A DNA stretch of 64,000 nt, from positions 3,782,001 through 3,846,000 of the forward strand of contig NZ_CP063785.1 in the NCBI RefSeq assembly GCF_025860405.1. The letters run 5' to 3'. The notes under the pieces are model-generated. The model did not search any database, had not been told where the DNA came from, and saw nothing but the letters and a program-made list of their open reading frames with translations. The translations under genes and the position numbers were made by a program. How positions within the stretch are numbered: the first letter of the stretch is position 1; each line of letters begins with the position of its first letter. The stretch is from Tolypothrix sp. PCC 7712 (GTDB lineage: Bacteria; Cyanobacteriota; Cyanobacteriia; Cyanobacteriales; Nostocaceae). Shown here piece by piece: positions 17,692 to 25,973 of the stretch.

Positions 17692-18036
17692 TTAAAAGTT
17701 AATTCTTCCTTGACTGAGTAATTTATATCCAGCTACTAAAGCTGCACAAGCAACAAATAAATTCCACAAGCTAGTGGCTCTAAAAAATACTCCACCGCTT
17801 AAGAAAACTAACACTAACCCAATACCTAATAAACCCCATCCCAAATTACGTGCTTCTCGCCCAAAAAACATTAAGGTGATTAAACCTGCCATAATTGCTA
17901 AGACTGAAGCGGTAGCAGGTAAGCTGCGCGAGAAAATAGAATAGTATCCACTCACAAAAATAATATTTTGTCCGAAAAAGTAGATACCTATAAAAACTAG
18001 AACTAAACCTATTAGTTTGATTAACAGCCTACTCAT
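17692..18036 (-). CDS. Small conserved membrane protein
   Basis: 114 residues, not recognised. Four hydrophobic segments: IKLIGLVLVFIGIYFFG (about 6-22), SVLAIMAGLITLMFFG (44-59), LLGIGLVLVFLSGGVFF (69-85) and LFVACAALVAGYKLL (93-107), joined by short polar loops, with few charges overall. It is preceded by its own AT-rich promoter region and sits between rpsU and rsmI on the same strand. An integral membrane location is a safe inference; function is unknown. Confidence 0.75.
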   Translation of the reverse strand: MSRLLIKLIGLVLVFIGIYFFGQNIIFVSGYYSIFSRSLPATASVLAIMAGLITLMFFGREARNLGWGLLGIGLVLVFLSGGVFFRATSLWNLFVACAALVAGYKLLSQGRINF

Positions 18037-18381
18037 AATTTTTTTGCATTTTTAATGGCTGCAATTATTATTTTAATTATGATTATACTTGAGTTTTTCA
18101 ATGCCTACAAAACAAGCAGTTAAATTTATTTAAATTTCATATTTGTAATACGTAAATCTACGGCATAGCGACTCAAGTAATTTGCAGTAATGTCAAGGTT
18201 TAGAAACAAAAAGATACAGAGCGATGCGATGAAAGATAGCTGGAGAGGGTTGTCATTGGTAATGGGTAATTGGTAATGGGTAATTGGTCATTGGTAATTA
18301 TTCATTGGTAAGGGTTTCCAGCCTATTTAGGTTTCGTAAGATAGTTGGGCTTTGTTTCACCAACTTACTTAGCTATGATAA
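18037..18381. repeat. Repeat-filled spacer with half of an AAGTAAGTCGG element
   Basis: Holds tandem GGTAATGGGTAATT-type units (18255-18300), followed by sequence from 18307 to 18373 that matches the right half of the 20210-20342 element: GGTTTCGTAAG-like core and terminal CCAACTTACTTAGC. It ends 8 bp from the rsmI stop codon. The left end of the element is not visible. Confidence 0.65.
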
Positions 18382-19239
18382 TTATTCAGGACTGACATCG
18401 ATAGATAGTGCTAACTGATAGAGTTGACGACGGGATAGGGAAGTGAATTTTGCTAATTGACGGCTAGCTTGCGATCGCGATATTCCCTGACGGATTAATT
18501 GTGCAAGTTCGGCTTTGAGTTCGGCTTCTGTGAGTTGGGGTTGACTGGGTGGAATTCCCGCTACTACAAGAGTATATTCACCTTGGGGTTCGCGTTGGTT
18601 GTAGTGGGCGATCGCTTCCGTGATAGTTCCCCGCCAAAATTCCTCATAAAATTTGGTTAATTCCCTAGCGAGAACAATTTGGCGATCGCTTCCGAAAGTT
18701 TCTCCTAAGTCTTGTAACGTATCGCGTAAACGATGGGGCGATTCGTAGAAAATTATAGTGCGAGATTCTGTTTGCAGCGATTCTAAATATTCTCGGCGTT
18801 GTTGAGTTTTAGCGGAGAGAAAGCCTTCAAAGACAAAGCGATTCGTTGGTAAACCAGATGCACTTAGAGCTGTAATTGCCGCACTTGCCCCCGGAATTGG
18901 CACTACTGTTATCCCCACTGAAATACAAGCTGTCACCAGTTCATATCCCGGATCAGAAATTCCTGGCATACCCGCATCACTCACCAAAGCAATTGCTTTA
19001 CCATTAGCTAAATGCTCTAATAATTCGGGAATCCGGCTACTACGATTGTGTTCGTGATAGCTAAGTTGGGGAGTCTGAACTTGAAAATGTTGCAAAAGTT
19101 TCCCCGTGTGGCGTGTATCCTCCGCAGCAATTAAATCCACATTTTGTAAAATTCGCACCGCCCGAAAGGTGATATCTTCCAAATTGCCAATCGGTGTACC
19201 GACAACGTAAAGTGTTCCTGGTTTTGGATCTGTCTGCAT
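18382..19239 (-). CDS. rsmI: 16S rRNA (cytidine(1402)-2'-O)-methyltransferase
   Basis: 285 residues from the ATG giving MQTDPKPGTLYVVGTPIGN. A longer frame adds 11 residues encoded by GGGGACAAGG tandem repeats and is not the likely start. Signatures: VVGTPIGNLEDITFRA, LIAAEDTRHTGKLL, LVSDAGMPGISDPG and PGASAAITALSASGL, typical of the tetrapyrrole-methylase fold used by RsmI. It methylates the ribose of C1402 in the decoding centre with S-adenosylmethionine. The upstream region shared with the PfkB gene consists largely of simple tandem repeats. Confidence 0.95.
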   Translation of the reverse strand: MQTDPKPGTLYVVGTPIGNLEDITFRAVRILQNVDLIAAEDTRHTGKLLQHFQVQTPQLSYHEHNRSSRIPELLEHLANGKAIALVSDAGMPGISDPGYELVTACISVGITVVPIPGASAAITALSASGLPTNRFVFEGFLSAKTQQRREYLESLQTESRTIIFYESPHRLRDTLQDLGETFGSDRQIVLARELTKFYEEFWRGTITEAIAHYNQREPQGEYTLVVAGIPPSQPQLTEAELKAELAQLIRQGISRSQASRQLAKFTSLSRRQLYQLALSIDVSPE

Positions 19240-19365
19240 GGGGGATTGGGGGACAAGGGGACAAGGGGACAAGGAGATAAATTTCTATTACCTATTACCC
19301 AATGACAAATGACAAATAACAAATAACAAATGACAAATGACAAATGACAAATGACAAATGACAAA
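19240..19365. repeat. Tandem repeats between rsmI and the PfkB gene
   Basis: GGGGACAA units (about 19252-19275) followed by about nine AATGACAA/AATAACAA units (19300-19365). The two divergent genes share this 118-bp spacer, and the last unit supplies the start codon of the PfkB gene, so promoter and translation signals of both genes must lie in or next to repeat DNA. Confidence 0.8.
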
Positions 19366-20218
19366 TAACGCCTTATTTGTAGGTTTAGTAACCTTGGATT
19401 TGATTTACTTGGCTGAGTCGTCGCCGCAAAATAATCAGAAGATTGTTGCTAATGACTATACTGTGGCAGCAGGGGGCCCGGCTACAAATGCGGCTGTGAC
19501 ATTTAGCCATTTGGGAAATCAAGCTACTGTGTTGGGTGTAGTGGGTTCTCACCCGATGACGCAGCTAATTCGTACAGATTTGGCAGCTTACAAAGTAGCG
19601 ATCGCGGATCTTTACCCTACCACTAATGCTGCTGTACCTGTATCTTCCATCATTGTTACCCAATCTACAGGCGAACGAGCAGTAGTTTCTATTAATGCAG
19701 TCAAAACTCAAGCCAGTAGTTCCTCAATCCCGGCTGATATTTTGCAAAACATTGATATAGTGCTGATTGATGGGCATCAAATGGCTGTGGGTATTGAACT
19801 TGCTCAAATGGCTAAAGCTCACAATATCCCAATTGTGATTGATGGTGGTAGTTGGAAAAGTGGATTTGAGGAACTCTTACCTTTTGTTGATTACGCGATT
19901 TGTTCAGCTAATTTTCATCCTCCTAACTGTCACACAGCCGCAGAAGTTTTCGCCTATCTCAGTGCTTTTAAAATTCCCTACATCGCCATTACTCACGGTG
20001 AACAACCAATTGAATACTTAAGTTGTGGTGATAGTGGCGTTGTTAATGTGCGACAGATTAAACCAGTTGATACACTGGGTGCTGGAGATATTTTTCACGG
20101 TGCTTTCTGTAATTATATTTTACAAGCAAGTTTTACCGATGCGCTGGCTGAGGCTGCAAAAGTGGCTGCTCATGCTTGCCAATTTTTCGGTACACGCCGT
20201 TGGATGGAGGCTAAGTAA
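19358..20218 (+). CDS. PfkB family carbohydrate kinase
   Basis: 286 residues with the ribokinase fold. The N-terminal part has VAAGGPATNAAVTFSHLG (PfkB signature 1) and the C-terminal part DTLGAGDIFHGAF (signature 2) with the catalytic Asp and anion hole. An ATP phosphorylates a sugar or nucleoside hydroxyl; the substrate cannot be read from the sequence. The start ATGACAAATAAC lies inside a tandem AATGACAA array, and the stop codon TAA lies in the terminal inverted repeat of a small element (GCTAAGTAAGTCGG). Repeat DNA therefore supplies both ends of this reading frame. Confidence 0.9.
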   Translation: MTNNALFVGLVTLDLIYLAESSPQNNQKIVANDYTVAAGGPATNAAVTFSHLGNQATVLGVVGSHPMTQLIRTDLAAYKVAIADLYPTTNAAVPVSSIIVTQSTGERAVVSINAVKTQASSSSIPADILQNIDIVLIDGHQMAVGIELAQMAKAHNIPIVIDGGSWKSGFEELLPFVDYAICSANFHPPNCHTAAEVFAYLSAFKIPYIAITHGEQPIEYLSCGDSGVVNVRQIKPVDTLGAGDIFHGAFCNYILQASFTDALAEAAKVAAHACQFFGTRRWMEAK

Positions 20219-20342
20219 GTCGGCGAAAGTAAAGATAATTGGCTGAGGCTGTCATTTGTCTTTGGTCATTTGTTATTGGTAAGGATTTCAAGCCTATCTA
20301 CGTTTCTTAACATAGTTTGGTGCAATTACCGACTTACTTAGC
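20210..20342. mobile_element. MITE-like element with AAGTAAGTCGG ends
   Basis: 133 bp with perfect 14-bp terminal inverted repeats GCTAAGTAAGTCGG (20210-20223) and CCGACTTACTTAGC (20329-20342). The inside contains GTCATTTGT repeats and the core CAAGCCTATCTACGTTTC. Relatives are at 18307-18373 (right half) and 25717-25866 (left half, no right end seen). It has no coding capacity, so a transposase would have to act in trans. The left end overlaps the last three codons of the PfkB gene. Confidence 0.8.
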
Positions 20343-20388
20343 TAGAAACTAGAGGCGAGAGAATGTCACTGAATACAAGGCGAAATGA

Positions 20389-21252
20389 ATGAAAGATTTA
20401 CAAGAAATTTTAGCGATCGCTTGTCAGGTAGGATGGGGAGCAGCAGATATATTACAGTCTTATTATCATGGGACTATTAAAGACTCTAATTTAGAAATTG
20501 CATATAAACAAAATGAACCTGTAACTGCTGCAGATATCGCTACTAGTCAATATATTTTAGACAATTTGCAAGCAGCTTTAGGTAACGAAGATTTTGCTTA
20601 TATTAGTGAAGAAACTTATAAATCACAACAGGGTAAAAATAACTCTCAATATGTATGGATTATTGACCCCTTAGATGGAACGCGAGATTTTATTGATAAA
20701 ACTGGAGACTATGCAATTCACATTGCTTTAGTTACAGAAAATCGTCCTATACTGGCAGTTGTGGCATTACCAGAAGTAGAAAATTTATATTATGCTACTA
20801 AAGGCGGAGGTACATTTGTTGAAACTCGTAATAGTTCTATTCCTTTACAAATATCTTTAAACTTAGATACAAAACCTTTAGAAGATTTAACTTTAGTAGT
20901 AAGTCGCTCTCACCGCAACCAAAGATTAAATTATTTATTAGAAAATTTACCCTGCCAAAACCATAAATCTGTTGGCAGTGTTGGTTGTAAAATTGCCACC
21001 ATTCTTGAACAAAAAGCAGATATTTATATTTCCCTTTCTGGCTCATCTGCTCCTAAAGACTGGGATATAGCAGCACCAGAATTAATTTTAACGGAAGCTG
21101 GCGGTAAGTTCACTCATTTTGATGGTACACCATTACAGTACAACACTGGTGATATTAGTCAATGGGGTGGCTTACTAGCGAGTAATGGTCTATATCATGA
21201 GGAATTGTGTCAACAATCTGAGAAGATTTTAGCGAGTTTTTCTGATAGCTAA
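20389..21252 (+). CDS. cysQ: CysQ-like 3'(2'),5'-bisphosphate nucleotidase / inositol monophosphatase family
   Basis: 287 residues. Metal-binding motif 1 WIIDPLDGTRDFI and motif 2 WDIAAPELILTEAGG are intact, and the EE pair of YISEE precedes them, so the Li-sensitive phosphatase active site appears complete. The N-terminal PVTAADIATSQYI and the RSHRNQR segment fit the CysQ branch, which hydrolyses 3'-phosphoadenosine 5'-phosphate to AMP in sulfate assimilation. Other inositol monophosphatase activities cannot be excluded. Confidence 0.88.
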   Translation: MKDLQEILAIACQVGWGAADILQSYYHGTIKDSNLEIAYKQNEPVTAADIATSQYILDNLQAALGNEDFAYISEETYKSQQGKNNSQYVWIIDPLDGTRDFIDKTGDYAIHIALVTENRPILAVVALPEVENLYYATKGGGTFVETRNSSIPLQISLNLDTKPLEDLTLVVSRSHRNQRLNYLLENLPCQNHKSVGSVGCKIATILEQKADIYISLSGSSAPKDWDIAAPELILTEAGGKFTHFDGTPLQYNTGDISQWGGLLASNGLYHEELCQQSEKILASFSDS

Positions 21253-21344
21253 ATTTTGGTGTCAAGGGTCAAAAGTCAAACGTCAAACGTCAAAAGTGAC
21301 TTTTAATTTGTCCCCATTACCAATTACCCATTACCCATTACCAC

Positions 21345-21953
21345 ATGACTACAGAATCTTTTCAAAAAAATACCTGGGATTGGCAACTTTCTCAGTTGCA
21401 ACAACAAGTAGGAGAATGGATTGAGTACCAATTTTCCCGATTAGAATCAGCTTTACCACAATTGCCCCCTGGATGGTCAATCAGTCCTTGGTTAAGTCAA
21501 CTGTTAAAATTTCTATTTTGGCTGATATTAGGTTTATTTGTAGTTTGGTTGCTTTGGCTGTTGTGGCGAGAATTTGGCCCTTATATTTATTCGTGGTTAA
21601 CGAGAAGAGGCAATCAGCATATATCACATACAACTATCAGCGCTACTGAGTTATCTGTACCTTTATGGTTAGCGCGATCGCAAGAATATTATCGTCAGGG
21701 TAATTATAGAGAAGCTTGCCGTTGCTTATATATGGCAATATTACAGCGCTTGCATGATAGCAGCGTTATCAGCCACAAACCCAGCCGCACTGATGGCGAA
21801 TATTTGCAATTATTGCGATCGTCTATAACTCCTATCCAGCCTTATGAAACATTAATCACGACTCACGAACAATTATGTTTTGGCGATACGGAAATTCTGC
21901 CAGAAAATTATGAGCATTGTCAGCAAGCATTTCGGGAGATTGCGGGGGAGTAG
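21345..21953 (+). CDS. DUF4129 domain membrane protein
   Basis: 202 residues. One membrane helix (about 50-75, LLKFLFWLILGLFVVWLLWLL) follows an N-terminal amphipathic region. The C-terminal cytoplasmic part has the DUF4129 pattern: SQEYYRQGNYREACRCLYMA, then PSRTDGEYLQLL and a helix with CFGDTEI. It is the first gene of a set with DUF4350, MoxR and DUF58 proteins, a grouping often seen in bacteria and thought to act in envelope or complex assembly. The GATGAGG tandem array begins directly at its stop codon. Confidence 0.85.
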   Translation: MTTESFQKNTWDWQLSQLQQQVGEWIEYQFSRLESALPQLPPGWSISPWLSQLLKFLFWLILGLFVVWLLWLLWREFGPYIYSWLTRRGNQHISHTTISATELSVPLWLARSQEYYRQGNYREACRCLYMAILQRLHDSSVISHKPSRTDGEYLQLLRSSITPIQPYETLITTHEQLCFGDTEILPENYEHCQQAFREIAGE

Positions 21954-21957
21954 GATT

Positions 21958-22086
21958 TGGGATGAGGGGATGAGGGGGATGAGGGAGATGAGGAGGATGA
22001 GGGGGATGAGGGAGATGAGGGGGATGAGGGAGATGAGGAGGATGAGGGGGATGAGGGAGATGAGGAGGATGAGGAGGATGAGGGAG
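21958..22086. repeat. GATGAGG(GGA) tandem array
   Basis: About fourteen 9-bp units of GATGAGGGG, GATGAGGGA and GATGAGGAG directly after the DUF4129 stop codon. All six frames are open through it, producing spurious Ser-Pro or Met-Arg-rich ORFs. Short arrays of the same unit in the opposite direction occur at 52602-52660 after topA and at 61090-61112 after the MBL-fold gene. A second set of repeats (CCAATTAC) continues at 22114-22160. Confidence 0.9.
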
Positions 22087-22225
22087 AAATAATAAACGAC
22101 AAATACTATTCTCAATTACCAATTACCAATTACCAATTACCAATTACCCATTCCCCATTACCCATTCCCCATTACTACATTACTATCTACAATATCCATA
22201 AATTAAGTATAAAGCTGTACATAAA

Positions 22226-23314
22226 ATGAAGCGCTCAAACCGCTTGGCTTGGCTGGGGGCGATCGCACTGGCGATCATCATTGTATTAAGCTTGATAGCG
22301 GCTCCCCGCAATAGCACAATTAATAGTGGTTCTACTTATAACCGTGCTGCTGATGGCTATGGGGCTTGGTATGCTTATATGCAGCAGCAGGGAACTACAA
22401 TCAAGCGCTGGCAAAAGCCTTGGAAAGATATCGCAGCGCAAAAAACCCCGATTACATTGCTAGAGGTAAATAGCAATCTCGGTTCTCCAATTATCAATTC
22501 CGCAAAACGGGAATGGTTACAAAAAGGTAATACCCTAGTAATCTTAGGTGTGCGTTACCCCGTGACTGCGGCTGATTTTCACACTATGCAAAAATCTCCC
22601 CTTGGAGATGTGAAAATTGATACAACTAGAAGGCATGATAAAGCCGATAAAGAAGAAATTAAATTAGGCGATCGCTTTGGTGCTGTAGTGTGGGAAGAAA
22701 AGTATGGTAAAGGAAAAGTTATTTTTGCCACTACTCCCTATTTAGCAGCTAATGCTTATCAAGATTATTTAAGTAATTTTAAATTTCTTGCAGATTTAGT
22801 TAGCAAACAAAAGAACGCCATTTTAGTGAATGAATACATTCACGGTTATAAAGATGCTGATGTGCGAGAACAAGAAGGCAAAGGTAACTTATTGAGTTAT
22901 TTTGCCAAACAGCCTTTGATTGTGGCGTTGTTACAGTTAGGTATCTTATTAATAGTCTTAATTTGGGCGCAAAATCGCCGCTTTGGTAAGCCAGAAGTTT
23001 TAACTGTACCAGTTTTAGATAACAGCGAAGCTTACATCCAAGCTTTAGCAGGAGTATTACAAAAAGCTGAATCTAGTGATTTTGTGGTTGAAATGGTGGG
23101 TAAAGAAGAACAACTACAACTACAAAAAGCTTTAGGATTAGGGTCAATTTTACTAGAACCCCAAGCTTTAATTGATGTCTGGGTAGAGAAAAAAGGCGCA
23201 AGTTCTGCTGAACTAGCTACAGTCTTAAAACTACAATCCCAAAAACGACCTATGCGTGAACGAGACCTGTTAAGCTGGTTGAGGCAATGGCGAACAATTA
23301 AAAATAGTTACTAA
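22226..23314 (+). CDS. DUF4350 domain membrane protein
   Basis: 362 residues. An N-terminal membrane anchor (LAWLGAIALAIIIVLSLIA, about 7-25) is followed by the DUF4350 region (about 40-205: GYGAWYAYMQQQGTTIKRW, LVILGVRYPVTAAD, KVIFATTPYLAANAY), which resembles a glutamine-amidotransferase-like fold. A second membrane helix lies at about 230-247 (LIVALLQLGILLIVLIWA) before a C-terminal cytoplasmic part. It belongs with the flanking DUF4129, MoxR and DUF58 genes. Function is not established. Confidence 0.87.
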   Translation: MKRSNRLAWLGAIALAIIIVLSLIAAPRNSTINSGSTYNRAADGYGAWYAYMQQQGTTIKRWQKPWKDIAAQKTPITLLEVNSNLGSPIINSAKREWLQKGNTLVILGVRYPVTAADFHTMQKSPLGDVKIDTTRRHDKADKEEIKLGDRFGAVVWEEKYGKGKVIFATTPYLAANAYQDYLSNFKFLADLVSKQKNAILVNEYIHGYKDADVREQEGKGNLLSYFAKQPLIVALLQLGILLIVLIWAQNRRFGKPEVLTVPVLDNSEAYIQALAGVLQKAESSDFVVEMVGKEEQLQLQKALGLGSILLEPQALIDVWVEKKGASSAELATVLKLQSQKRPMRERDLLSWLRQWRTIKNSY

Positions 23315-23493
23315 TTCGTAATTCGTAATTCGTAATTATGGGAAGGTTTTATTTTTGTTGGGTGCTGTACTTTCATGATGTAATTAATAATTACAAATTG
23401 TTAACCAAACAAGATAATTTATACCAATAATCTAAAATTAAACAGCAATTTATAACACAATATCGTTCAATTAGCACTAAAAACCTTAAAATC

Positions 23494-23635
23494 TGTAGGT
23501 TGGGGAGCCACTGTGTTGGATGGTTTTCCCGGCTTCAAGCAAGTGGCGTTTGAGGAACGAAACCCACAACATTTTCATCAGTTTATTGGGTGTCACTACG
23601 TACCCTGCGGGAAGCAAGCTACAACCCAACCTACA
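23494..23635. mobile_element. MITE-like element with TGTAGGTTGGG ends
   Basis: 142 bp with perfect 11-bp terminal inverted repeats TGTAGGTTGGG (23494-23504) and CCCAACCTACA (23625-23635). The inside contains GAGGAACGAAACCCA, a sequence I associate with dispersed repeats in Nostoc-type genomes. It is further enclosed by inverted TTCGTAA arrays at 23315-23338 and 23643-23670. It occupies the gap between the DUF4350 and moxR genes, and no coding frame is present. Confidence 0.75.
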
Positions 23636-23684
23636 ATTATATGAATTACGAATTACGAATTACGAATTATAAATTAGTCTTAGT

Positions 23685-24635
23685 ATGAGTGAAATAAATT
23701 CGGTTTTAATCCGCTTAGGTAAAGGGCTTAACCAGATAATTGTGGGACAATCTAGCCTAGTACAACAGTTACTAGTAGGACTACTAGCTGGGGGGCATAT
23801 AATTTTAGAAGGAGTCCCTGGAACTGGTAAAACACTCTTAGTTAAGGTATTAGCGCAATTAATTCAAGCAGATTTCCGTCGAATTCAATTAACACCAGAT
23901 GTCTTACCATCAGATATCACTGGCACAAATATTTTTGATTTGAATAGTCGCAGTTTTACTTTGAAAAAAGGGCCTGTTTTTACCGAAGTATTATTAGCAG
24001 ATGAAATTAACCGCACTCCACCAAAAACCCAAGCAGCGTTGTTAGAAGCAATGGAAGAAATGCAGGTAACTTTGGATGGTGAAAGTTTACCTTTGCCAGA
24101 ATTATTTTGGGTAATTGCTACACAAAACCCCTTAGAATTTGAGGGTACTTACCCTTTACCAGAAGCACAGCTAGATAGATTTTTATTTAAGTTAGCTGTA
24201 GATTATCCCGAGCAAGCAGCAGAAAAGCAAATGTTACTCAATCGTCAAGCGGGATTTGCAGCGCGCAGAGGAGATATTAATCGTCTTGAACCTATAGCAA
24301 CGGTAAGCGAAATTTTGCAAGCAAGGCAAGCAGTTAAAGAAGTTAAAGTCTCGGAATCAATAATTGATTATCTGCTAGCGTTAGTTAAAACATCACGCCA
24401 ACACCCGGAATTAGCTTTAGGTGCATCACCTCGCGCTGCTGGTGCTTGGTTACAGACATCACAAGCAGCTGCGTGGTTAGCAGGAAGGAATTTTGTCACA
24501 CCAGATGATGTGAAATCTGTCGCCTCACCTTTATTGCGTCATCGCTTGATTTTGAAACCAGAAGCCATGCTTGATGGTTTACAAATTGATGCGGTAATTA
24601 CTTCTGTAATTAATCAAGTACCAGTACCAAGATAA
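23685..24635 (+). CDS. MoxR family AAA+ ATPase
   Basis: 316 residues. Walker A EGVPGTGKTLLVK, Walker B LLADEINRTPPKTQAALLEA, sensor 1 FWVIATQNPLE and the arginine-bearing PEAQLDRFLFKL region identify an AAA_3 MoxR ATPase, with the C-terminal lid (SPRAAGAWLQTSQAAAW). MoxR proteins act as chaperone-like remodelers and are usually next to a DUF58 gene that supplies the partner. Here the DUF58 gene lies 1.3 kb downstream, after an inserted gene on the other strand. Confidence 0.93.
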   Translation: MSEINSVLIRLGKGLNQIIVGQSSLVQQLLVGLLAGGHIILEGVPGTGKTLLVKVLAQLIQADFRRIQLTPDVLPSDITGTNIFDLNSRSFTLKKGPVFTEVLLADEINRTPPKTQAALLEAMEEMQVTLDGESLPLPELFWVIATQNPLEFEGTYPLPEAQLDRFLFKLAVDYPEQAAEKQMLLNRQAGFAARRGDINRLEPIATVSEILQARQAVKEVKVSESIIDYLLALVKTSRQHPELALGASPRAAGAWLQTSQAAAWLAGRNFVTPDDVKSVASPLLRHRLILKPEAMLDGLQIDAVITSVINQVPVPR

Positions 24636-24780
24636 AGGGTAAAGGATGAAATTAACCCTCTTATCTCACATTGGGAAGGGAAAATAAATGTAGCGACTTT
24701 CTGGTAGGCTTGTACAGTTTATGATTATTAGTGGGGCGATTAGCATAAAATTTGACCACTCAAAACTTTTCAAAAACCCT

Positions 24781-25680
24781 TTAATTAAAATCAACAAAAA
24801 GCAAATTTATTCCATTCATTATTACTGGAATTTTGTTTTCAGTTACATTCAACTGTTGAAAACATTTATCTCTATACTCTTCTCGCTCAATAAAATTGTT
24901 GATTGCTTTGAGTAGGGGCTTTTTCACTTCGTAGGTTTCTTCGGCTTTAGCAATTGCCTGTAAAGGAATTTCATGATTGACGCGCAATATTGCTAAATCA
25001 ATTAAATCTCTAGATTGTGTGCTGGAATCGTTCCATCTATCGGCATTAGCCATAAGTTTTGATGTGAGTCTATCACCTATACTCAAGCAAGGAATATTAG
25101 CCCAATTTGGATAAACAGGGGGGTCTAAGGTAAAACCTCCATTAGCTACAATTTCTACTTTAATATTCGTTTCGTTGATGGCAACAGGAAAACGGATGCC
25201 ATATTGATTTATTGTACTTTCACCTAATCGAATATCTGTTGGACTTTGAAATAATGCAGCAATTCCTTCATCGTACACCAATGCTCTTAAATATCTGTAA
25301 TTTTCAGTTCCGTAGGGAAAGAGAAAATCAATATCTTTACTAAGCCTATATTCATCATATTCTAATGCCAAGAGCGTACCACCGGCGAAGTGTGCATCAG
25401 CTTTTTGCAGAACTTCTGGATTAAAAGTATTAAGTATTTTAAGTATTTTATTATGATGTTCTATTTGAAACATTTCTAAATCTGGCAATATCCAAGAGTT
25501 GTATTTTTTGGCTAAATAATGCACAAAATCTTTTTCTGATTGCTGGAAGTTATTGAAAGTATGTTGATGATGCCAATTGCGTTGATACAATTGGATCATT
25601 TCTTTCTCAGTTAATTGATAGACATTATTTAATTGCCAACCAATAGACTCTAGGAAGGGCAGGTTTTGCGGATTAGGCAT
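24781..25680 (-). CDS. AbiEii/AbiGii-type nucleotidyltransferase
   Basis: 299 residues. HFAGGTLLALEYDEYRLSKDIDFLF gives, in overlapping parts, the GG-x-x-L and R-x-S-x-DIDF motifs of the AbiEii/AbiGii nucleotidyltransferase family, followed by SIGDRLTSKLMANADRW and SRDLIDLAIL, the helix with the conserved Lys and the R-DxxDL motif. AbiEii is the toxin half of type IV toxin-antitoxin and abortive-infection pairs. No AbiEi-like antitoxin gene adjoins it, so it may be solitary. It lies on the minus strand inside the otherwise plus-strand MoxR-DUF58 cluster. Confidence 0.85.
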   Translation of the reverse strand: MPNPQNLPFLESIGWQLNNVYQLTEKEMIQLYQRNWHHQHTFNNFQQSEKDFVHYLAKKYNSWILPDLEMFQIEHHNKILKILNTFNPEVLQKADAHFAGGTLLALEYDEYRLSKDIDFLFPYGTENYRYLRALVYDEGIAALFQSPTDIRLGESTINQYGIRFPVAINETNIKVEIVANGGFTLDPPVYPNWANIPCLSIGDRLTSKLMANADRWNDSSTQSRDLIDLAILRVNHEIPLQAIAKAEETYEVKKPLLKAINNFIEREEYRDKCFQQLNVTENKIPVIMNGINLLFVDFN

Positions 25681-25716
25681 AATAGCTTAGGGAGAATTTG
25701 CAGCCACCTGTAATAA

Positions 25717-25866
25717 TTAAGTAAGTCGGTGGAAATAAACAAAACTATTTTAAGAAACGTAAATAGGCTTGAAATCTTTACCAATGACAAATGACAAAGG
25801 ACAAAGCGCAAAGTCTGAGCGGAGGAAACCTCCGCTCAGAACTTTGTAAGAATGACAGCCTCAGAT
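25717..25866. repeat. AAGTAAGTCGG element, partial copy
   Basis: Begins TTAAGTAAGTCGG at 25717 and continues with the reverse complement of the 20210-20342 element core (AAGAAACGTAAATAGGCTTG) and GACAAATGACAAAG repeats to GACAGCCTCAG at about 25855. No matching right terminal repeat is visible. It lies directly upstream of the AbiEii gene's start. Confidence 0.65.
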
Positions 25867-25973
25867 TGATATAGTTTAATTGCTAATAGCATATTCAAAT
25901 GAGTGTTCCCTAATATTTAACGTTTTTTCCTTTCCTCACTTATCCTTAACCCTTTATACTTCATCCTTTACAA

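Noticed and set aside
19240..19272. Longer start for rsmI adding 11 residues
   Set aside because: The extra codons are translated GGGGACAA repeats and lie outside the conserved protein.
24721..24915. 64-codon plus-strand frame after moxR
   Set aside because: It overlaps the AbiEii-type gene on the other strand and is AT-rich without features.
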